Shown: positions 18,733 through 28,731, counted from the stretch's first letter. The stretch: DNA of 64,000 bases from Bacteroidota bacterium (GCA_026391695.1 JAPLDP010000078.1:1-64000), one strand, 5' to 3'. Notes: generated by a model from the letters alone, not told the origin. Numbers and translations are program-made.

Positions 18733-19242
18733 TTACTTCTTCTTCATGAAAAACAGATATTGACTTAAGATGACTAGGCCGGTTGTGAAGAGTGTGCTTA
18801 ACAGCACCCGAACCAGGGTGACAAAAAACTGTTTAAAAGTGAAGGCTTCCAGGTAGAATAAAAGGGTATGATGTAAGAGGACCAAAATGAGAGTATAGGA
18901 TATAAACCATCTGAATCCCATGTCTCTGATGCAGGGCTGAATGCCGGCTTCGGCCTCTCTCGGTGAGGCCACTAACCGAATAATCCATGGACGGCAATAG
19001 GCCATAAAAACAGATGCCGCGGCATGCATACCTTGGGTATTTGAAAAAATATCGACGCTAAAACCCATCATGAACGATAAAGCCAGTAAAAGCCAGCCCT
19101 GGATTTCAAAAGGAAGCATTAATATAAACAGTACATAAAGGTATGGATTGAGGTAACCGCTGAAATTGACACTATTCAATACAGTGACCTGAACCAGGAG
19201 AAGAATAATGAAACGAATACTATGTTTGATATGTACCGACAT
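18733..19242 (-). CDS. mreD: Rod shape-determining protein MreD
   Basis: 169 aa with about five transmembrane segments; small hydrophobic MreD-type protein (LLLVQVTVLNSVNFSGYLNPYLYVLF, seen as separate strands). The position directly downstream of mreC (46-base gap) supports the call more than sequence identity does. It is part of the elongation complex that orients cell-wall synthesis. The usual next genes mrdA and rodA do not follow; a convergent symporter gene occupies that place. Confidence 0.85.
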   Translation of the reverse strand: MSVHIKHSIRFIILLLVQVTVLNSVNFSGYLNPYLYVLFILMLPFEIQGWLLLALSFMMGFSVDIFSNTQGMHAAASVFMAYCRPWIIRLVASPREAEAGIQPCIRDMGFRWFISYTLILVLLHHTLLFYLEAFTFKQFFVTLVRVLLSTLFTTGLVILSQYLFFMKKK

Positions 19243-19288
19243 CCGTATGCTTTTATCCGCTAATTGTCATTACGTCAAATCCGGTTAG

Positions 19289-20119
19289 TTAATCTCCTGA
19301 AAATGTATCTCTGACTTTTTTTATCTCTCCCTTCATGAGATCTTTAACCACTTCAACATATTCCAATTGGTTATAATCCACTGAAAATTTTATTTCGATG
19401 CTGTAAAAGTTATTACCTTCAATGAGAGAGTAGTCAGAAATAGTTCCTACTAATATGCCTTCCGGGAAGATCTGGGAATAACTGCTGGTAACGATGGTAT
19501 CGCCAATATCAACCAACACATGCCCGGGTATATCTTTCAATGTCCCATACCGGTAGTCAGGCCCATCCCAGATGACTGTTCCGTTCTGGTTATTTTTTTT
19601 GATTTTGGCACTGATATGGTTTTGTGAATTCAGGACAGATATAACAGAGCAAAAGTTATCAGATGCATCTTTAACAATGCCGACCACACCCTGAGTGGAG
19701 ATGACGGCCATCTCACTGGTGATACCCTGGCGGAGACCCTTGTTCAGTACCAGAAAATTATCACGCTTATTCAGGGAGTTCCCGAGAACTTTTGCTGCAA
19801 CGTACTGGTATCGTTGCTGATAGATGGTGTCGTTCACTGTGTATGTCGACACATTACGAGCCATATATGCATCTTTCAAAAGATCATGAAGACGGGCATT
19901 TTCATCAGCAAGAGATTTATTGGTTTTCCTGAGCGAAAAATATTCAGAGATCGAATTAAAGGTTTTGTAAACATTGCCGGTGACACGGTTGCTTGTTTTG
20001 ATGATCATGGCACGTTGATAATAGGTATTATTCACAAGTAGAATAAAAGAGAAGATTTCCAGCATGAAAAAAAGGAGGAAAAAGTGGTATCTCCTGATGA
20101 AAGCAAGAAGGTTCCTCAT
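19289..20119 (-). CDS. mreC: Rod shape-determining protein MreC
   Basis: 276 aa. There is one N-terminal transmembrane helix (FFLLFFMLEIFSFILLV), a coiled-coil segment (SLRKTNKSLADENARLHDLL) and then the two beta-barrel-like domains of MreC (AAKVLGNSLNKRDNFLVLNKG, SSYSQIFPEGILVGTI in part). It scaffolds the periplasmic side of the elongasome. It follows mreB by 44 bases in the same operon. Confidence 0.93.
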   Translation of the reverse strand: MRNLLAFIRRYHFFLLFFMLEIFSFILLVNNTYYQRAMIIKTSNRVTGNVYKTFNSISEYFSLRKTNKSLADENARLHDLLKDAYMARNVSTYTVNDTIYQQRYQYVAAKVLGNSLNKRDNFLVLNKGLRQGITSEMAVISTQGVVGIVKDASDNFCSVISVLNSQNHISAKIKKNNQNGTVIWDGPDYRYGTLKDIPGHVLVDIGDTIVTSSYSQIFPEGILVGTISDYSLIEGNNFYSIEIKFSVDYNQLEYVEVVKDLMKGEIKKVRDTFSGD

Positions 20120-20163
20120 AACTATAAAGAATCAGTGATCAAGCGGTCAAACGGGGACCTGTT

Positions 20164-21186
20164 TTATTTGATCAGGAACGGAAATTTGTTAAAGTTCTTC
20201 AAAGCAATGCCGGTGCCGCGTGCGACAGCCCTGAGGGGATCATCCGCAACGTGGACAGGGAGTTTAGTTTTCAGATGCAACCGTTTGTCGATGCCACGCA
20301 GTAAAGAACCACCCCCTGCCATATAGATTCCGGTGCGGAATATATCGGCCGACAGCTCCGGTGGTGTCATTTCAAGTGCATTAAGCACAGCAGCTTCGAT
20401 TTTGGCAAGGGATTTATCCAGGGCATAGGCGATTTCGGCATAGTTGACCTTGATTTCTTTCGGGATGCCGGTGAGCATATCCCTACCCTGGACTGCAAAA
20501 TCATCTGGCGGATTATCGATCTCACTCATAGCTGCGCCAACCTCTATCTTAATCCTTTCGGCTGTCCGTTCACCAATATTGATGTTATGCTGTTTACGCA
20601 TGTACTCTAGGATGTCGTCGTTGAGATCATCGCCGGCTATACGGATGGATTTATTGTTGACAATACCTCCCAGGGCGATGACAGCTATTTCTGTTGTTCC
20701 GCCTCCGATATCGATGATCATATTCCCTGTGGGTTCGAGTACGTCAATACCGATACCGATGGCGGCGGCCATAGGTTCATGGATCAGGCGCACTTCCTTG
20801 GCACCTGCCTGCTCGGCTGAGTCCTTCACAGCACGTTCTTCAACCTCGGTTATGCCGGAAGGGATACATATAACCATCTTAAGCGCCGGAGGGAAGAGGG
20901 TATTCTTTATGCCGATCATTTTAATCATCTCACGTATCATCACCTCGGTAGCCTGGAAATCAGCAATCACCCCATCGCGTAAAGGACGAATGGTTTTTAT
21001 GTTCTCATGGGTCTTGCCATGCATCATCAAAGCTTTTTTACCAACAGCCATGACCTTGCCGGTACTTCTTTCGATGGCAACAATAGATGGCTCGTCAACA
21101 ACCACTTTGTCGTTATAAATGATGATCGTGTTGGCAGTGCCAAGATCAATGGCGATTTCCTTTGTAAGAAACGAAAATAGTCCCAT
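20164..21186 (-). CDS. mreB: Rod shape-determining protein MreB (bacterial actin)
   Basis: 340 aa, full length. The actin-fold phosphate loops are seen as AIDLGTANTIIY (phosphate 1) and IDIGGGTTEIAV (phosphate 2), and the adenosine motif as YMAGGGSLLRGI. ATP-dependent filaments position the peptidoglycan elongation machinery under the inner membrane. Upstream is a Shine-Dalgarno-like aaggag, uncommon in this phylum. It is first of the mreB-mreC-mreD set and lies 46 bases after purH. Confidence 0.97.
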   Translation of the reverse strand: MGLFSFLTKEIAIDLGTANTIIIYNDKVVVDEPSIVAIERSTGKVMAVGKKALMMHGKTHENIKTIRPLRDGVIADFQATEVMIREMIKMIGIKNTLFPPALKMVICIPSGITEVEERAVKDSAEQAGAKEVRLIHEPMAAAIGIGIDVLEPTGNMIIDIGGGTTEIAVIALGGIVNNKSIRIAGDDLNDDILEYMRKQHNINIGERTAERIKIEVGAAMSEIDNPPDDFAVQGRDMLTGIPKEIKVNYAEIAYALDKSLAKIEAAVLNALEMTPPELSADIFRTGIYMAGGGSLLRGIDKRLHLKTKLPVHVADDPLRAVARGTGIALKNFNKFPFLIK

Positions 21187-21232
21187 ATCAAAATCTCCTT
21201 AATTCTCCAATATCTCAAAAACCAAAACTCTG

Positions 21233-22759
21233 TTAATGTTTAAAATGCCTTGTTCCGGTGAAAACCATCGTCATCCGGTGTTTGTTGCAGTAGTCGACAG
21301 ATTCGGCATCGCGCACAGATCCTCCGGGTTGAACAATGGCGGATATACCTGCCTTGTATGCGATGTCAACCGAATCGGCAAAGGGGAAGAAAGCATCGGA
21401 TGCCATGACAGCCCCGTTGAGATCAAATCCAAATGAACGGGCTTTCTGAATGGCTTGTTTCAATGCATCCACCCTTGATGTCTGTCCGACTCCGCTGCCT
21501 AATAGCTGTTTGTTTTTTGCCAGGACAATAGCATTCGATTTGGAATGCTTGACAATTTTATTGGCAAAGACCAAATCGGTCAATTCCTGATCACCGGGTG
21601 CGACAAAGGTCACTACTCGCATGTCGTCGACCGACTCGGTCTTTATATCTTTTGATTGTTCCAGCACTCCGTTCAATGCAGAGCGGAAGTACTTATCCGG
21701 GAAGGTATACGACTTTTTCTGCAAAATTATCCTGTTTTTCTTCAACATCAGCAAATCGAGGGCGTTTTTTTCATAGCCAGGAGCAAGGATGATTTCAAAG
21801 AACAATTTATTTATTTCACTTGCACTTTCAGTATCGACAACCGCATTGGTGATGAGTACACCGCCAAAGGCTGATACCGGATCACCTGCCAGTGCATCGG
21901 TCCATGCCCCGGCGAGAGATGAACGGCTTGCTACCCCGCAGGCATTGGTATGTTTGATGATCGCAAAGGTGGTTTCATCAAATTCATTGATCAGGCTGAT
22001 AGCCGCATCCAAGTCGCCAATATTGTTATAGGATATCTCCTTGCCATGGAGCTTGTCAAAAACGTCATCCAATTTCCCGTAAAATACAGAAGCCTGGTGT
22101 GGATTTTCCCCATAACGCAGGGAGCTGGCTTCTATTATACTTTGTTTAAACGCTTTTGTTTCACCGTCATTGTTAAAGTATGTGAAGATAAGTGAGTCAT
22201 AATGTGATGAAACATTGAAGGCCTGGGTGGCGAAATACTTACGGTCGGCCAGTGACGTGTATCCCTTTCCGGTATTTAATAAATGAATGAGTTGATCATA
22301 AAAAGTGGTTGAAGGCACCACCAGAACATCCTGGTAATTTTTTGCTGCAGCCCTGATCAGTGATATACCACCGATATCAATCTTTTCGATGATTTCATGT
22401 TCATCATCAGTGGATTTTATGGTTTCCTCGAAGGGGTAAAGGTCGACGATGACCAGGTCGATCAACGGTATGCCGAATTCATTGAGTTGCTGTTGGTCAT
22501 TATCATTGTTTCTCCGGTTCAGTATACCTCCGAAAATCTTGGGATGTAATGTTTTTACCCTTCCCCCAAGAATACTGGGGTAACTGGTGAGGGATTCAAC
22601 TGATGTGACATTGATGCCCAGTTTTTCTATATAATCGAATGTGCCACCTGTCGACAGGATTTTAATTCTGAGGTCATCCAATGTCCTGATGACTTTTTCC
22701 AGGTTTTTTTTGTCAAAAACCGAAATAAGTGCTGTATTGATTTTTTTTGGCTGCTCCAT
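21233..22759 (-). CDS. purH: Bifunctional AICAR formyltransferase/IMP cyclohydrolase
   Basis: 508 aa from the ATG at 22759, chosen because MEQPKKINTALISVFDK is the usual N-terminus; the frame is open 17 codons further upstream. The N-terminal IMP cyclohydrolase domain carries STGGTFDYIEK and GGRVKTLHPKIFGGIL. The C-terminal transformylase domain carries SLRYGENPHQ, the catalytic KHTNACGVA and the FVAPGD and GQTSRVDA segments. It catalyses the last two steps of IMP synthesis. The gene precedes mreB on the same strand, an order often seen in Bacteroidota. Confidence 0.96.
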   Translation of the reverse strand: MEQPKKINTALISVFDKKNLEKVIRTLDDLRIKILSTGGTFDYIEKLGINVTSVESLTSYPSILGGRVKTLHPKIFGGILNRRNNDNDQQQLNEFGIPLIDLVIVDLYPFEETIKSTDDEHEIIEKIDIGGISLIRAAAKNYQDVLVVPSTTFYDQLIHLLNTGKGYTSLADRKYFATQAFNVSSHYDSLIFTYFNNDGETKAFKQSIIEASSLRYGENPHQASVFYGKLDDVFDKLHGKEISYNNIGDLDAAISLINEFDETTFAIIKHTNACGVASRSSLAGAWTDALAGDPVSAFGGVLITNAVVDTESASEINKLFFEIILAPGYEKNALDLLMLKKNRIILQKKSYTFPDKYFRSALNGVLEQSKDIKTESVDDMRVVTFVAPGDQELTDLVFANKIVKHSKSNAIVLAKNKQLLGSGVGQTSRVDALKQAIQKARSFGFDLNGAVMASDAFFPFADSVDIAYKAGISAIVQPGGSVRDAESVDYCNKHRMTMVFTGTRHFKH

Positions 22760-22893
22760 CAGGCAATAAATAAAAGATATTTCGTGCAATTTTATTAAAA
22801 ATCGGGGCATGAAACAATTAATACCACGCTTTTATTTTAGTTTTAATTTGTACTTTTACAGAGCGATGACATTGTCATCGATATCCATCAAGC

Positions 22894-24135
22894 ATGTTAG
22901 CGTTCAAACTGGTCATCGAAAGTTTTATTTTCGCCATCAATGCCATCATTGTCAATAAGGTGAGGACACTGCTTTCCCTGTTGGGCATCACCATTGGTAT
23001 ATTTTCCATCATATCCGTTTTTACGGTCTTTGATTCAATGGAAATGTCTATCAAGAAAAGTTTTGAGTCATTGGGCGACAATGTTCTGTTTATCACCAAG
23101 TGGCCATTGATAGGTGATGCAAATATGCCCTGGTGGAAGTACTGGAACAGGCCTGAACCATCGATCGAAGAGCTGAAGGAGATTGAGAAAAGAAGCCAGG
23201 GTACTGAAGCAGCAACCATTGAATTTGGATTGAGCAAGACAGTGAAATTCGAAAGCAGGCATATTGATAATGTCTATATTTCATCTGTCTCGCAGGATTA
23301 TAATAATGTCATCCATTTTGAACTGGACGATGGCAGATATTTTACAAATATCGAGTCTAACAGTGGGCGTGCCGTTGCCGTAATTGGAAATGACATTGCG
23401 ACCAACTTGTTTGGTAATTTACATCCGGTTGGACGAAAAATCACACTGATGGGAAGAAAAGTTGAAGTGATCGGCGTTTTCAAAAAAGAGGGTAATGATA
23501 ACTTCGGCAACTCGCATGATAATGTTGTGCTTTTGCCAGTTCAATTTACCAGAGATCTGGTTGATATGCGGGAAAGAGGCATGACCATTATCATAAAATC
23601 CAAAGCCAATGTATCCAATGATGAACTTAAGGATGAACTGACCGGTATCATGCGTTCAGTAAGAAAACTGAAGCCATCGGCCGAGAACAGTTTCGAGATC
23701 AATGAGATCAGCATGCTGACTACGTTCATTGAAAACCTCTTCGGTGTTATCTCAATAGTCGGGTGGATCATAGGGGGATTTTCTCTCCTTGTCGGGGGCT
23801 TTGGCATTGCCAACATCATGTTTGTGTCAGTTAAAGAGCGTACCAGCCAGATTGGCATTCAGAAATCATTAGGCGCAAAAAGATATTTCATCCTTCTGCA
23901 GTATATTTTTGAAGCGGTATTCCTTTCCATTTTCGGAGGTATACTGGGACTTATCCTTGTTTTTCTTGGCACCTTGCTGGGAGAAGATGTCCTTAACATG
24001 GAGCTGATCCTGACTGTAAAAAATATTGTTCTCGCCTTAGCTGTTTCAGGATTTATTGGTTTTATTTTTGGATTTATGCCTGCTTATTCCGCAGCGAGGC
24101 TAGATCCGGTTAAAGCCATGAGATCCACCTTTTGA
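22894..24135 (+). CDS. ABC transporter permease, MacB/FtsX type
   Basis: 413 aa. One transmembrane helix near the N-terminus (NKVRTLLSLLGITIGIFSIISVF) is followed by a large periplasmic MacB-PCD-like domain (about 45-270). Three C-terminal helices form the FtsX domain, with KERTSQIGIQKSLGAK and the terminal PAYSAARLDPVKAMR. Such permeases work with an ATPase in lipoprotein or peptide export or mechanotransmission. No ATPase gene is next to it, so the partner is elsewhere. Divergent from purH. Confidence 0.9.
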   Translation: MLAFKLVIESFIFAINAIIVNKVRTLLSLLGITIGIFSIISVFTVFDSMEMSIKKSFESLGDNVLFITKWPLIGDANMPWWKYWNRPEPSIEELKEIEKRSQGTEAATIEFGLSKTVKFESRHIDNVYISSVSQDYNNVIHFELDDGRYFTNIESNSGRAVAVIGNDIATNLFGNLHPVGRKITLMGRKVEVIGVFKKEGNDNFGNSHDNVVLLPVQFTRDLVDMRERGMTIIIKSKANVSNDELKDELTGIMRSVRKLKPSAENSFEINEISMLTTFIENLFGVISIVGWIIGGFSLLVGGFGIANIMFVSVKERTSQIGIQKSLGAKRYFILLQYIFEAVFLSIFGGILGLILVFLGTLLGEDVLNMELILTVKNIVLALAVSGFIGFIFGFMPAYSAARLDPVKAMRSTF

Positions 24136-24175
24136 AATTTGGAATTTAGTCGGGATTCTTAGTAAAATTTTTCAG

Positions 24176-24433
24176 CTACCCTGCCGAGATTTTGAAGTAT
24201 TTCAGCAAATCCTTGCCGGAATCCTGTGACCATATAAAAATGCCAGTACCCATAGGATAAGTGTAGAAAAAAAAGCCGTATATGAATACAGTAACCTGCC
24301 GCCAGATATGTGCCGACTCAAGAGGAGGATTGGTAATGCCATAGAGCCGTAGTAAAAAGAATAGAATGATCCATAATCGGATATCACCGGCAAAATAGTG
24401 GAAAGTATATTTAGGTACTTGTCGCATAGGCAA
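24176..24433 (-). pseudogene. Remnant of a membrane glycosyltransferase-like gene (5' fragment)
   Basis: 85-codon frame. Residues about 18-50 (LWIILFFLLRLYGITNPPLE then AHIWRQVTV) resemble the N-terminus of a GT39-like polytopic membrane protein family, where RL-x-GITNPPLE-x-x-HxWRQ is followed by several hundred residues. Here it diverges after about 50 residues and stops, so it looks like a decayed 5' fragment. The 441-base spacer 24136-24576 holds nothing else I can support. The family assignment is from memory of the motif and uncertain. Confidence 0.35.
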
Positions 24434-24618
24434 AACAAAAATATTAAAAATTGATCTCCCGGGAAATAATGAATAAGCAGGGTCACAAAGAGATAAATTC
24501 CTGATAAATAGGTAAGTCAGTCAAACGATATGGGAATGATCGTGAGTCCAAAATATTTATTTCTGCAGACTCACTTTTGATAAGGAGTTTAGTTAACTTT
24601 ACAAACAAAAGACAGATC

Positions 24619-26379
24619 ATGAAAAAGCGCTGGGTATTAAAAAAACTTGGTGATTATGAGAAGGTTGATCATTTAATCCAGGCGTTAAATATTGATTACA
24701 ATATTGCACATTTACTGGTGCAACGAGGTATTTTCACCTTTGACGATGCGAGGGAATTTTTTCGGCCAAACCTTTCCAAGCTCCATGACCCTTTTCTGAT
24801 GAAGGACATGGACAGGGCCATTGACCGCATCGAACTGGCCATTAGCAGGAATGAGAAGATTCTTGTATATGGTGATTATGATGTGGATGGCACCAGCGCG
24901 GTGGCTTTGGTATATACTTTCCTGAAGAAATTTTACTCAAACGTTGATTTTTATATCCCTGACAGATACACTGAAGGATATGGTATTTCGTACCAGGGGA
25001 TAAATTTTGCCGGTCAGCATGATTTTACTCTGATTATTGCTTTGGATTGTGGTATTAAGGCTATTGAAAAGATCCGGTTTGCCAAAGACAGGAATATAGA
25101 TTTCATCGTTGGCGATCACCACCGTCCGGGAGAGATACTTCCTGAAGCCTATGCCGTGCTTGACCCCAAACGTGAAGATTGCACCTACCCCTATAAAGAG
25201 CTATCAGGCTGCGGCATTGGTTTTAAGCTTATTCAAGCCTTTGCCATAAAGAAAAATATTCCTTTTTCTGAACTGGAAAAATATCTCGACCTGGTCGTTG
25301 TCAGTATTGCAGCTGATATCGTGCCTATCACGGGGGAGAACAGGATTCTGGCCTACCATGGCCTTCGCCTCATCAATTCCGATCCCCGGCCGGCATTTGA
25401 AGCTATCCTTAAATTCTGCAACATTTTTCGTAAAGAAGATACCGATAATCCATCAAATTTTATTTTTAACCGCGAACTCAGTATCAGCGATCTCGTATTT
25501 CTGATAGGCCCACGGATAAATGCAGCAGGACGCATTGAAAGTGGACGGAACTCCGTCGAGCTGCTGGTCAGTGATGATATCGTTTATGCTCGTAAACTGG
25601 CCGAGCAGATCGATGCTTTTAATACAGAACGCAGGAACCTTGATGCTCTCGCTACACAACAGGCTCTGGAGATCATTTCCAGTGATGAACGGTTGATCAA
25701 TAAGAAAACCACTGTGGTTTATCACCCTGAATGGCACCAGGGCGTTGTAGGTATCGTCGCATCACGATTAACCGATACCTATTACCGTCCGACTATCGTT
25801 ATGACCCAAACCAATGGATTAATTACCGGGTCGGCCAGGTCAATCAAGGATTATGACATTTATGAAGCGATTGATGCATGCAGCGATCTGCTTGAACATT
25901 TCGGCGGACATAAGTATGCTGCCGGTCTGTCATTAAAACCCGAAAACCTGGAAAAATTCTGCGACCGTTTTGAGGAATATGTCAAAACGCATATTACCGA
26001 TGATATGTTGGTTCCGGAAATTGAGGTTGATCTTAAAATCAATTTGAATGAAATAACCAATAAATTTTACCGTGTTCTCAACCAGTTTGCGCCATTTGGC
26101 CCGGGTAACATGAAACCTGTTTTTCTGACCACTGGTGTGGCGGATACGGGCTATGCGAGAAAAGTCGGGAAAAATCATTTGAAGCTGACCGTGACCCATC
26201 CCGAAATAAGGAGTTTTCCCTATTCAGCCATAGCTTTCCAGCTGGGCGATTATTATGATTATATCGAAAAAAACCTGCCCTTTGATATTTGTTACAACAT
26301 AGAGGAAAATGAATGGAATGGGAATATAACATTGCAGCTGAATATCAAAGATATCCGCCGCAATGAGTCACCCTCCTGA
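24619..26379 (+). CDS. recJ: Single-stranded-DNA-specific exonuclease RecJ
   Basis: 586 aa from the ATG at 24619 (MKKRWVLKK); the frame is open 14 codons earlier. DHH-family phosphoesterase motifs are intact: ILVYGDYDVDGTSAVAL (motif I), IIALDCGIKA (motif II) and IVGDHHRPGE (DHH motif III). The DHHA1 domain carries GSARSIKDYDIYEAI and the C-terminus an OB-like domain (FAPFGPGNMKPVF). It is a 5'-3' exonuclease acting in recombination and mismatch repair. Monocistronic. Confidence 0.95.
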   Translation: MKKRWVLKKLGDYEKVDHLIQALNIDYNIAHLLVQRGIFTFDDAREFFRPNLSKLHDPFLMKDMDRAIDRIELAISRNEKILVYGDYDVDGTSAVALVYTFLKKFYSNVDFYIPDRYTEGYGISYQGINFAGQHDFTLIIALDCGIKAIEKIRFAKDRNIDFIVGDHHRPGEILPEAYAVLDPKREDCTYPYKELSGCGIGFKLIQAFAIKKNIPFSELEKYLDLVVVSIAADIVPITGENRILAYHGLRLINSDPRPAFEAILKFCNIFRKEDTDNPSNFIFNRELSISDLVFLIGPRINAAGRIESGRNSVELLVSDDIVYARKLAEQIDAFNTERRNLDALATQQALEIISSDERLINKKTTVVYHPEWHQGVVGIVASRLTDTYYRPTIVMTQTNGLITGSARSIKDYDIYEAIDACSDLLEHFGGHKYAAGLSLKPENLEKFCDRFEEYVKTHITDDMLVPEIEVDLKINLNEITNKFYRVLNQFAPFGPGNMKPVFLTTGVADTGYARKVGKNHLKLTVTHPEIRSFPYSAIAFQLGDYYDYIEKNLPFDICYNIEENEWNGNITLQLNIKDIRRNESPS

Positions 26380-26430
26380 TACGGAATACCGCTGAACCAG
26401 GATATTTCAAATAATTTCAGTTTCGGATAA

Positions 26431-27072
26431 TTACTTAAAGAAGATGACTTTTACGATCAGAATGATACCGAAAATGATCAGTGAAATTCCGACAATTCTA
26501 TTGATCCATAGTAAATTCCTGGGCTTAAGGTAGTTCTTTATTTTGTTTGCGATGAACGATTTGAGCAGGTCGAAACAAAATACAGTTCCCACAACCGCCG
26601 AAAAAAAAGGTATGGCATAATTGAGCAATTTCCCGGGTTCAGCCTTGGCTGTGACCCAACTCATAACCGTCAACCAGAATAGTAACAGGAAAGGATTAAG
26701 GATATTCATAAAGAATCCTTTAAAGAAAAATGTCAGCGGTCCCGGTGTTTTAAGAGGTGTTTTATTTTTGCTGCTGCGCCTGAGCAATATTTCCGGTTTT
26801 CGTCTGAACGTCACAATACCGAAGATGATCAGGACGACTCCTCCGATCAGTCCGATATAAAGTTTGTTTTCAGGATTCGAAAGAACAATGGAAGCACCAA
26901 GGTAGCTGATGGTAATAAGAGCGATGTCGCTCAGAGAAATGCCGATAGCCATGATCAAACCGGCAGAAAATCCCCGATGTATGCCGGTTTGAACAATTGT
27001 AAAAAATGCCGGTCCGATGGTTATGGAAATGAGGATCCCGAGAATAATGCCTTCGAACAACATGTCAATCAT
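26431..27072 (-). CDS. LysE family translocator
   Basis: 213 aa with six hydrophobic segments. The LysE/RhtB signature near the N-terminus (GIILGILISITIGPAFFTIVQ, then GFSAGLIMAIGISLSDI) is clear. Family members export amino acids or related small molecules. The gene starts 2 bases after the stop of the GH3 gene on the same strand, so the two are almost certainly co-transcribed and probably act on related molecules. The substrate is unknown. Confidence 0.88.
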   Translation of the reverse strand: MIDMLFEGIILGILISITIGPAFFTIVQTGIHRGFSAGLIMAIGISLSDIALITISYLGASIVLSNPENKLYIGLIGGVVLIIFGIVTFRRKPEILLRRSSKNKTPLKTPGPLTFFFKGFFMNILNPFLLLFWLTVMSWVTAKAEPGKLLNYAIPFFSAVVGTVFCFDLLKSFIANKIKNYLKPRNLLWINRIVGISLIIFGIILIVKVIFFK

Positions 27073-27074
27073 AG

Positions 27075-28619
27075 TTAATCAGATTTGTTTTTAAGGGTTT
27101 GTAAATAGTTTTCCCAGTCTGACAGGGCTTTATTTTTTAACACTCTTGGAAATTTATTCTGACCACCTTCTCTTCCACATCGTTTCATCCAGTTGTAAAA
27201 TATTTCAGATGGAAGGATTTCGATGAAGATATCTTTTATGGCTGCGATGCGTTCAACGCGGTAATCGTCGTTAAGAATTTTCAGGTATGCATCGATTTTT
27301 TCTTTTGCCAGTTTGGGATCAATAGGATTATCGGTTCCCAGATACCATTTGTGTGCAAACATGGAGCCATATTTAACACCTGTAACGGTGAATTCCCTGA
27401 TCTCGATATTGGACTCATCCTCAAGCATCCTGACTGCACGGTTCATGTTATCCTGCGACAAGTGCTCACCGCATATATTCAGAAAGTGTTTAGTACGACC
27501 GGTGATGATGATTTCATTCATTTCTTTGGAAGTGAATTTAATGGTATCACCTATAAGGTAACGCCATGCCCCGGCATTGGAACTGAGTATCAAAGCATAT
27601 TCCTTGTCTGCTTCCACCTGCTTGATGGTCAATGTTTCGGCATCCGGCCGGAGCCCACTGTCACTATAGAAATTCTGGTCAGTAAATGGAATAAACTCAA
27701 AATAAAGGCCGTCGTCGAGCACCATCTGCATGGAATTGGCATTTGTCCGGCTCTGGTATGCGATAAACCCCTCTGATGCCAGATAGGTTTCAAGGTATGT
27801 AAGAGGTCTGGACAGTAATTTTTCAAAGCCTTTCAAATAGGGTTCGAATGAAACGCCACCATGAACATAAATGGAAAGATTCGGCCAAATATCGTGAATG
27901 GTTCTGAGGCTATAATAGCTGATTATTCTTTCGAGTAATATCTGAAGCCATGCCGGCACTCCAACAATAACTCCTATATCCCACTGGTCGGCTTTTTTAA
28001 TGATCTCATCCAGCTTTGTCGTCCAGTCACGCTCTTTGGATATTCTTCGTCCCGGTTTATAAAAATGTTGAAACCAAAAAGGGATAGTGCTGACTGAAAT
28101 ACCTGATAAATCACCTTCATAATAGTTGCCATTATACTGCAGATGGGTGCTGCCGCCCAGCATAAGCACGCCCTTGTCATAGAATTCAGTCGGGAAATCA
28201 TATTTGGCCAGTGACAGAAGCTGCCGGATGCTTGTCTTTTTAATAGACCGCAGCATGTCGGAGGTGACAGGGATGTGTTTGCTCGACGATTCGGAAGTGC
28301 CCGAGCTTAATGCAAAATATTTTACACTGCCCGGCCATGTTATATATGGCTCACCATTCAGCGAACGGTACCACCAATTATTAAAAATGGAGTTGTAATC
28401 GTGTAATGGCACTCGTTCCCTGAAAGCCTTAATCAGGTCATCCTGCTTTAAGATATCATCAAAACCATAATGTTCTCCAAAATGAGTGAACTGAGCTTTA
28501 CGCAACAGTCTTCTGAGTACCCTCTGCTGGGCATGGAATGCGTCTGTCTTCCTGGTTTCATATGGAAGCCGGCTTCTTATTTCAATGGCTTTTTTTATGA
28601 TGGTTCCCAGGATAAGCAT
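27075..28619 (-). CDS. GH3 family acyl-adenylate/acyl-acid-amido synthetase-like protein
   Basis: 514 aa. It has the GH3 fold features: an N-terminal helix pair, the phosphate-binding YFALSSGTSESSSKHIP segment (residues about 100-116), a YVHGGVSFEPY-type segment, and AWRYLIGDTIKF plus ITGRTKHFLNICGEHLS near residues 360-390. Plant GH3 enzymes adenylate a carboxylic acid and conjugate it to an amino acid; the bacterial homologues are poorly characterised. It forms a two-gene unit with a LysE-type exporter (2-base gap), which suggests making and exporting an amide conjugate. Confidence 0.9.
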   Translation of the reverse strand: MLILGTIIKKAIEIRSRLPYETRKTDAFHAQQRVLRRLLRKAQFTHFGEHYGFDDILKQDDLIKAFRERVPLHDYNSIFNNWWYRSLNGEPYITWPGSVKYFALSSGTSESSSKHIPVTSDMLRSIKKTSIRQLLSLAKYDFPTEFYDKGVLMLGGSTHLQYNGNYYEGDLSGISVSTIPFWFQHFYKPGRRISKERDWTTKLDEIIKKADQWDIGVIVGVPAWLQILLERIISYYSLRTIHDIWPNLSIYVHGGVSFEPYLKGFEKLLSRPLTYLETYLASEGFIAYQSRTNANSMQMVLDDGLYFEFIPFTDQNFYSDSGLRPDAETLTIKQVEADKEYALILSSNAGAWRYLIGDTIKFTSKEMNEIIITGRTKHFLNICGEHLSQDNMNRAVRMLEDESNIEIREFTVTGVKYGSMFAHKWYLGTDNPIDPKLAKEKIDAYLKILNDDYRVERIAAIKDIFIEILPSEIFYNWMKRCGREGGQNKFPRVLKNKALSDWENYLQTLKNKSD

Positions 28620-28731
28620 AGTTCTTAATTATAGTGATGTAAAAATAAAAAAAATACTTGTACTGGATGTCAGTCCCTTTGGAGGATTTTTCATCTATGA
28701 AGGTCATGACATGCACTTTTAAGCTTGGAAT

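Noticed and set aside
20444-21118. Long open frame on the plus strand opposite mreB (224 codons).
   Set aside because: It is the antisense of a strongly conserved MreB sequence; composition is Ser/Met/Ile-rich without any domain.
24202-24486. Alternative 94-codon minus-strand frame overlapping the glycosyltransferase-like fragment.
   Set aside because: The recognisable motif is in the other frame; this one is hydrophobic low-complexity sequence.
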